From: CAZSHG01 sp964606695 [NCBI: uncultured bacterium]
GTDB taxonomy: Bacteria; UBP14; UBA6098
Reading direction: 5' to 3'
NCBI GenBank assembly: GCA_964606695.1
Contig: CAZSHG010000009.1
Coordinates: 44,642-108,641, forward strand
Length of the DNA: 64,000 nucleotides
Under the pieces are notes generated by a model that had not been told where the DNA came from, did not search any database, and was given only the letters and a program-made list of their open reading frames with translations. Position numbers and translations under genes: made by a program. The stretch's first letter is position 1. Each line of letters starts with the position of its first letter. Of the stretch, positions 61,019 through 64,000 are shown in pieces.

Positions 61019-62329
61019 TCAGTTAAAAGTCCATCGGTATCTTGGCGACCATGCAGGCGAAGAATTATCGCCAAATCCCGTAATTCTCCTTACCTCGGAG
61101 CCGTCCCAGTTCATCGTGTAGAGCTGATACCTGCCTGTTCGGTTACTCGAGAACACTATGTGATAACCGTCCGGTGACCAGTAGGGATTTTCGTTGCTTC
61201 CCACGCTCGTTATATAAATCGGTTTTCCAATTGCCAGATCCATCACGGCGATTTCAAAAGAGTAATTGAATCTGCTTGTGTAACAGATCTTATCCCCGCG
61301 AGGCGACCAATCCGCGCCGTCGTTGTAATTCCCCTCGAAGGTCAATCTCCTGCAGTTCGTGCCCATCACGTCCATGATATATATTTGGGGCGTGCCGCTT
61401 CGGTCGGAAGTAAAAGCGATTTCCCTTCCGTTCGGGGAGAATGTCGGACTGCTTTCCAGGGCGTAAGGCGTATATGTCAGCCGCGTTTCCTCTTCCGTTC
61501 GGACGTCGAATAAATATAATTCAGAATTTCCATCGAGATCGCGGGAATAGCAGATATAACGTCCATCGGGCGACCAGGAGGGAGTGATGCTTTGACTCAA
61601 ATGACGAATTGCCAGAGTCTCGCGGTTCTTGTAAACGTCGTAAATATATATATCCGGATTATCATTTAAAAAACTCATATACGCGATTCGATCTCCCGAA
61701 GGCGACCAATCGGGCGATAGAACCACGGAACGGGCGTTTGTGATTCGTCTCTGGGCGTAACCATCGTAATCGCAAACATAGAGTTCCTTTTTCCCGCCCC
61801 ATCGCGTCGAGACAAATGCTATCTGGGTTTGGGCAACACCCTCCTCGCCGGTAAGAACCTTGTGAATATCGTCGGAGATATGGTGAATTAGCCTTCTGGC
61901 CTGGGAGCCTTCGCTGGAGTATTCCCGGCTGAACATCTTCGTCATTCCGGTAACAGACCAAACCAGAGGCTCCATTTTGACTTCATAACCGTCCGTATCG
62001 AAATCGAGAATCACCAGCACCTGTATTCCAAAAGAACTCCATTCAAAAGGCTCTATATTCTTCGGAAAATTGACTTTTTTGCTTGGATATAAGGACGTAT
62101 CCACAACCTCGATGTAGGGCGAAAACCCAAGATCGCTTCGCAGGACGTCGGCGAGGTTTACGACCAGGCTATCCCACGACGTGCCGTAACTCTCCTTCTC
62201 GGTATTGAAGTTTAGAACCGCCACTCGCATAAGGCTTGCGCCATAATCGGTCAACTGGAGCCACGCATCGCCCTGCGAATAAAGAAGTGCGCTGGAGAGA
62301 ATCAATATTGCTATTGCGATTCTAATCAT
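61019..62329 (-). CDS. tolB: Tol-Pal system protein TolB
   Basis: A 436-residue periplasmic protein. A signal peptide at the preferred start ATG 62329 (IRIAIAILILSSALLYSQ) is followed by the N-terminal TolB domain (about 20-165, IRVAVLNF-like LMRVAVLNFNTEK and FDTDGYEVKMEPLVW). A six-bladed propeller of PD40 repeats fills about 170-436 (SPDWSPSGDRIAYMSF, TPSWSPDGRYICYSRD, SPTFSPNGREIAFTSD, GADWSPRGDKICYTSR, NPYWSPDGYHIVFSSN). The longer frame (62371) would run into the upstream gene and hide the signal. Ten base pairs separate it from the TonB/TolA-like gene. Confidence 0.95.
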   Translation of the reverse strand: MIRIAIAILILSSALLYSQGDAWLQLTDYGASLMRVAVLNFNTEKESYGTSWDSLVVNLADVLRSDLGFSPYIEVVDTSLYPSKKVNFPKNIEPFEWSSFGIQVLVILDFDTDGYEVKMEPLVWSVTGMTKMFSREYSSEGSQARRLIHHISDDIHKVLTGEEGVAQTQIAFVSTRWGGKKELYVCDYDGYAQRRITNARSVVLSPDWSPSGDRIAYMSFLNDNPDIYIYDVYKNRETLAIRHLSQSITPSWSPDGRYICYSRDLDGNSELYLFDVRTEEETRLTYTPYALESSPTFSPNGREIAFTSDRSGTPQIYIMDVMGTNCRRLTFEGNYNDGADWSPRGDKICYTSRFNYSFEIAVMDLAIGKPIYITSVGSNENPYWSPDGYHIVFSSNRTGRYQLYTMNWDGSEVRRITGFGDNSSPAWSPRYRWTFN

Positions 62330-62339
62330 TTCTATAGAG

Positions 62340-62954
62340 TTATGGGTTGTGAACGAACTCAAAATGGACACCGAGATGATCGCCGGAGAAGTCCTGTGGT
62401 AGTTCCGGAAAAGGCGCGGATACGAGTATAGTTCTCAACGCGCGCTGGTCGTAATTTAACGATCCGCTTCGTTTCTCCACTTTTGTGTTCTCGATTTCCC
62501 CGTTTTTAAGAATTCTGAAATATACCGTAGCCTTTAATTCCCTTCCTGAAACGGGAGGTAGCCAGTTCCTGTAAACTTTCATATAAATCAAATTCAGATA
62601 ATAATCGTTCTGAAAATCCTGCCCGTCCACCGTGATATGCCCGGTTCCTTTAGGGCTTGTTTCTTTCGGTTTAGTCGTTTCGGAGGGCTTTGGTTCGGGC
62701 TGTTTCTCGTGTTTAGGCTCAGGTTTGGGTTCTGGCTGAGTTTCAATTTCGGGTTTCGGTTCGGGTTCGGGGGCTTCTTCCGGTTCCGGTTTTTTCTCCT
62801 CGACGACGGTTCTTTCTGGTTGTGGCGCGGCTATTATCCTCACATTATAGACCTTTGACGGCGGTTCCATCGGGCGCGAGAATGCGCTTACTAAAAATGC
62901 GATAAGGATGATTATCGCATGTCCGCTATAGCTTATAATTAACTCACGTTTCAA
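62340..62954 (-). CDS. TonB/TolA-like envelope energy-coupling protein
   Basis: A 204-residue protein in the tolA position. The start is TTG 62954, 1 bp after the tolR stop and 6 nt after GGAG. One transmembrane helix (about 7-24, LIISYSGHAIIILIAFLVSAF) is followed by a Pro/Glu/Lys-rich spacer (about 45-105, PEPEEAPEPEPKPE) and a C-terminal TonB-type domain (about 115-204) with YLNLIYMKVYRNWLPP, LKATVYFRILKNGEIENTKVEKRSG and YDQRALRTILVSAPFPELP. TolA of E. coli is far longer with an α-helical spacer, so this is a short TonB-like substitute. The His in the helix (SGHAI) fits proton-coupled partners TolQR. Confidence 0.88.
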   Translation of the reverse strand: MKRELIISYSGHAIIILIAFLVSAFSRPMEPPSKVYNVRIIAAPQPERTVVEEKKPEPEEAPEPEPKPEIETQPEPKPEPKHEKQPEPKPSETTKPKETSPKGTGHITVDGQDFQNDYYLNLIYMKVYRNWLPPVSGRELKATVYFRILKNGEIENTKVEKRSGSLNYDQRALRTILVSAPFPELPQDFSGDHLGVHFEFVHNP

Positions 62955-62955
62955 C

Positions 62956-63366
62956 TTATCTCCGCGTTTTCTCCGGCGTTGCCACAAGACCGAGATTCTC
63001 GATGCCGGCCTCTTTGATGTACCCGACTACCTTCATCACCAACCCGTAATCGATCGACTCGTCTCCTTTTAGTGATATGTTGTTAATATTACCGGACGCC
63101 GCGATTTTCTCGATTTCTGCCGGGAATTCCTCCAGCGTTACCGGTTGTTTTCCGATATAAATTTCACCTTCCATTGTGATGGAAACGGTCAGCGTAGTAT
63201 TATCCTTGGTTCTGGCGGCGGAAGATTTTGGCACCTTGACATCCACCTCCGCGCGCATAAGGGGTGCGGCTATCATGAAGATTATTAGAAGCATGAAAAC
63301 CACGTCCAGCATGGATGTGATGTTCATTTGGATCTGTGTCTTATATCTATCTTTGTAACGGTTCAT
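62956..63366 (-). CDS. tolR: Biopolymer transport protein TolR/ExbD
   Basis: A 136-residue protein. A short cytoplasmic N-terminus (RYKDRYKTQIQM) precedes one transmembrane helix, NITSMLDVVFMLLIIFMIAAPLM, with the proton-path Asp in MLDVVF. A periplasmic domain follows with EVDVKVPKS and ISLKGDESIDYGLVMKVVGYIKEAGIENLGLVAT. It forms the ion channel with TolQ. It starts 4 bp after tolQ. TolR is preferred to ExbD because of the tolB, pal and cpoB neighbours. Confidence 0.95.
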   Translation of the reverse strand: MNRYKDRYKTQIQMNITSMLDVVFMLLIIFMIAAPLMRAEVDVKVPKSSAARTKDNTTLTVSITMEGEIYIGKQPVTLEEFPAEIEKIAASGNINNISLKGDESIDYGLVMKVVGYIKEAGIENLGLVATPEKTRR

Positions 63367-63370
63367 GGCT

Positions 63371-64000
63371 TTATTGATTGCGCGTTGATATTTCGTGGAC
63401 GAGTTCGCGTTTTAATTGAACCACGAGTTTCTTTGAAAACGCCGTCAGTTCGCCTGCAATAGCCCTTAGTCTGCTCGTGAACACGCTGAAAGCAATAACC
63501 GCGGGAATTGCCACCATCAAACCAGCAATTGTTGTAATCAGGGCTTCTGCGAGCCCCGGAGCTACAACCGCAATATTGGCGCTGGATTGCTGTCCGATCT
63601 CCCAGAAACTGACCGTAATGCCCCAGACAGTTCCCAGAAGACCGAGAAACGGCGATACGCTAGCAGTCATGGCAAGGATATCGACGTTACGTTCCTCAGA
63701 TTCGAGGACCTCTTCTACAGTAGCCTCAGCACGTTGATTTACTGCTTCGAAAAGTGGATTGATATCGACCTCGCGTATTGTCGAGGCCGAAGCAAGGACG
63801 CCACTACCAACTTCCTGGCGAACCGCTGTAATAACCTGTGATATAGGATGATTGCGGGTCGGCAAATTAAGCCGTAGTATCTCGACGCCGCGATGCGACC
63901 CGATCATCTTGTTGATTTCCTTCGAGAGCCGAGAAATCCTATTGAACCGCCGCCACTTGGTTATAATTATAGCCCAGGAATATCCCGATAACGCTAACAG
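63371..64000 (-). CDS. tolQ: Proton channel protein TolQ/ExbB (5' truncated by the window end)
   Basis: The frame is open to base 64000, so the N-terminus is missing; 209 codons are visible. The first residues LLALSGYSWAIIITKWRRF end the first transmembrane helix, as in TolQ. The large cytoplasmic loop includes EVDINPLFEAVNQRAEATVEEVLESEERNVDILAMTASVSPFLGLLGTVWGI. The last two helices hold GLAEALITTIAGLMVAIPAVIAF with the conserved Thr and Pro. It energises Tol-Pal with TolR. The first ATG inside the frame (63907) is not the true start. Confidence 0.95.
   Translation of the reverse strand: MLALSGYSWAIIITKWRRFNRISRLSKEINKMIGSHRGVEILRLNLPTRNHPISQVITAVRQEVGSGVLASASTIREVDINPLFEAVNQRAEATVEEVLESEERNVDILAMTASVSPFLGLLGTVWGITVSFWEIGQQSSANIAVVAPGLAEALITTIAGLMVAIPAVIAFSVFTSRLRAIAGELTAFSKKLVVQLKRELVHEISTRNQ

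Noticed and set aside
1-64000. CRISPR arrays, insertion sequences, prophage, integrase next to the tRNA genes
   Set aside because: No regularly spaced repeats, transposase, integrase or phage genes were seen, and the tRNA pair is followed by a terminator without a duplicated tRNA end.

Overview
The window looks like chromosomal DNA from an uncultivated diderm bacterium of the FCB superphylum (Fibrobacteres-Chlorobi-Bacteroidetes and neighbouring candidate phyla such as Zixibacteria, Cloacimonadota, Fermentibacteria or Marinimicrobia). The clues are secreted proteins with C-terminal YPNPF-type sorting domains, a SecA of about 1,126 residues with family-typical insertions, a Bacteroidetes-style Ig-like lipoprotein, a serine-palmitoyltransferase-like enzyme, and an LPS/Tol-Pal envelope (lpxA, lptD, two heptosyltransferase-family proteins, tolQRB-pal-cpoB). 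The phylum cannot be fixed from sequence reading alone. No transposase, phage, CRISPR array or plasmid gene was seen.

Layout. 1-2.7 kb: the end of a large secreted protein, a small membrane protein, and tRNA-Val and tRNA-Asp with a terminator. 2.7-7.75 kb (minus): a minor-pilin operon (FimT/GspH-, PilV-, PilW- and PilX-like) with two unfamiliar single-pass membrane proteins. The PilX-like protein carries an inserted array of 16 DnaJ-type cysteine motifs and is the most unusual item in the window. 7.8-11.8 kb: a 1,291-residue secreted von Willebrand A protein. 12-19 kb (plus): secA, a predicted β-barrel protein, an α-oxoamine synthase, a lipoprotein and a glycosyltransferase. 19-22 kb: an ECF-type membrane protein, an exported protein, a small membrane protein and rarA. 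22-28 kb (minus): pilB-pilT-pilC plus a PilS-like kinase. 28-33 kb: a lipoprotein, leuS with a structured leader, and dnaX. 33-47 kb: rpmB (plus), then the conserved information-processing cluster on the minus strand (iscS, Ig-like lipoprotein, rimP, nusA, infB, ylxP, rbfA, nrnA, truB, ribF, rpsO, pnp, lpxA). 47-51 kb: HU and lptD. 51-56 kb: an odd PAS/receiver protein, an LVIVD lipoprotein, an orphan gene and a heptosyltransferase. 56-60 kb: Gx transporter, NusG-II protein, amrS and a heptosyltransferase-GmhB fusion. 60-64 kb: cpoB, pal, tolB, a TonB/TolA-like protein, tolR and tolQ (cut by the window end).

Functionally, two type IV pilus loci (minor pilins and motor) lie about 14 kb apart. 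Envelope genes (lpxA, lptD, heptose and sphingolipid-like steps, Tol-Pal) are scattered among housekeeping operons.

At the regulatory level, many intergenic gaps contain recognisable sigma-70 promoters: TTGACA, TTGAAA or TTGC-type -35 boxes, usually 16-17 bp from TATATT, TATAAT or TATCTT. At five genes (an ECF-S gene, rarA, lptD, the PAS/receiver gene, a heptosyltransferase) the predicted transcription start falls within 0-3 nt of the start codon with no Shine-Dalgarno sequence, which suggests leaderless mRNAs. TTG start codons preceded by good Shine-Dalgarno sequences are also frequent. All functional calls come from motif recognition without database searches.
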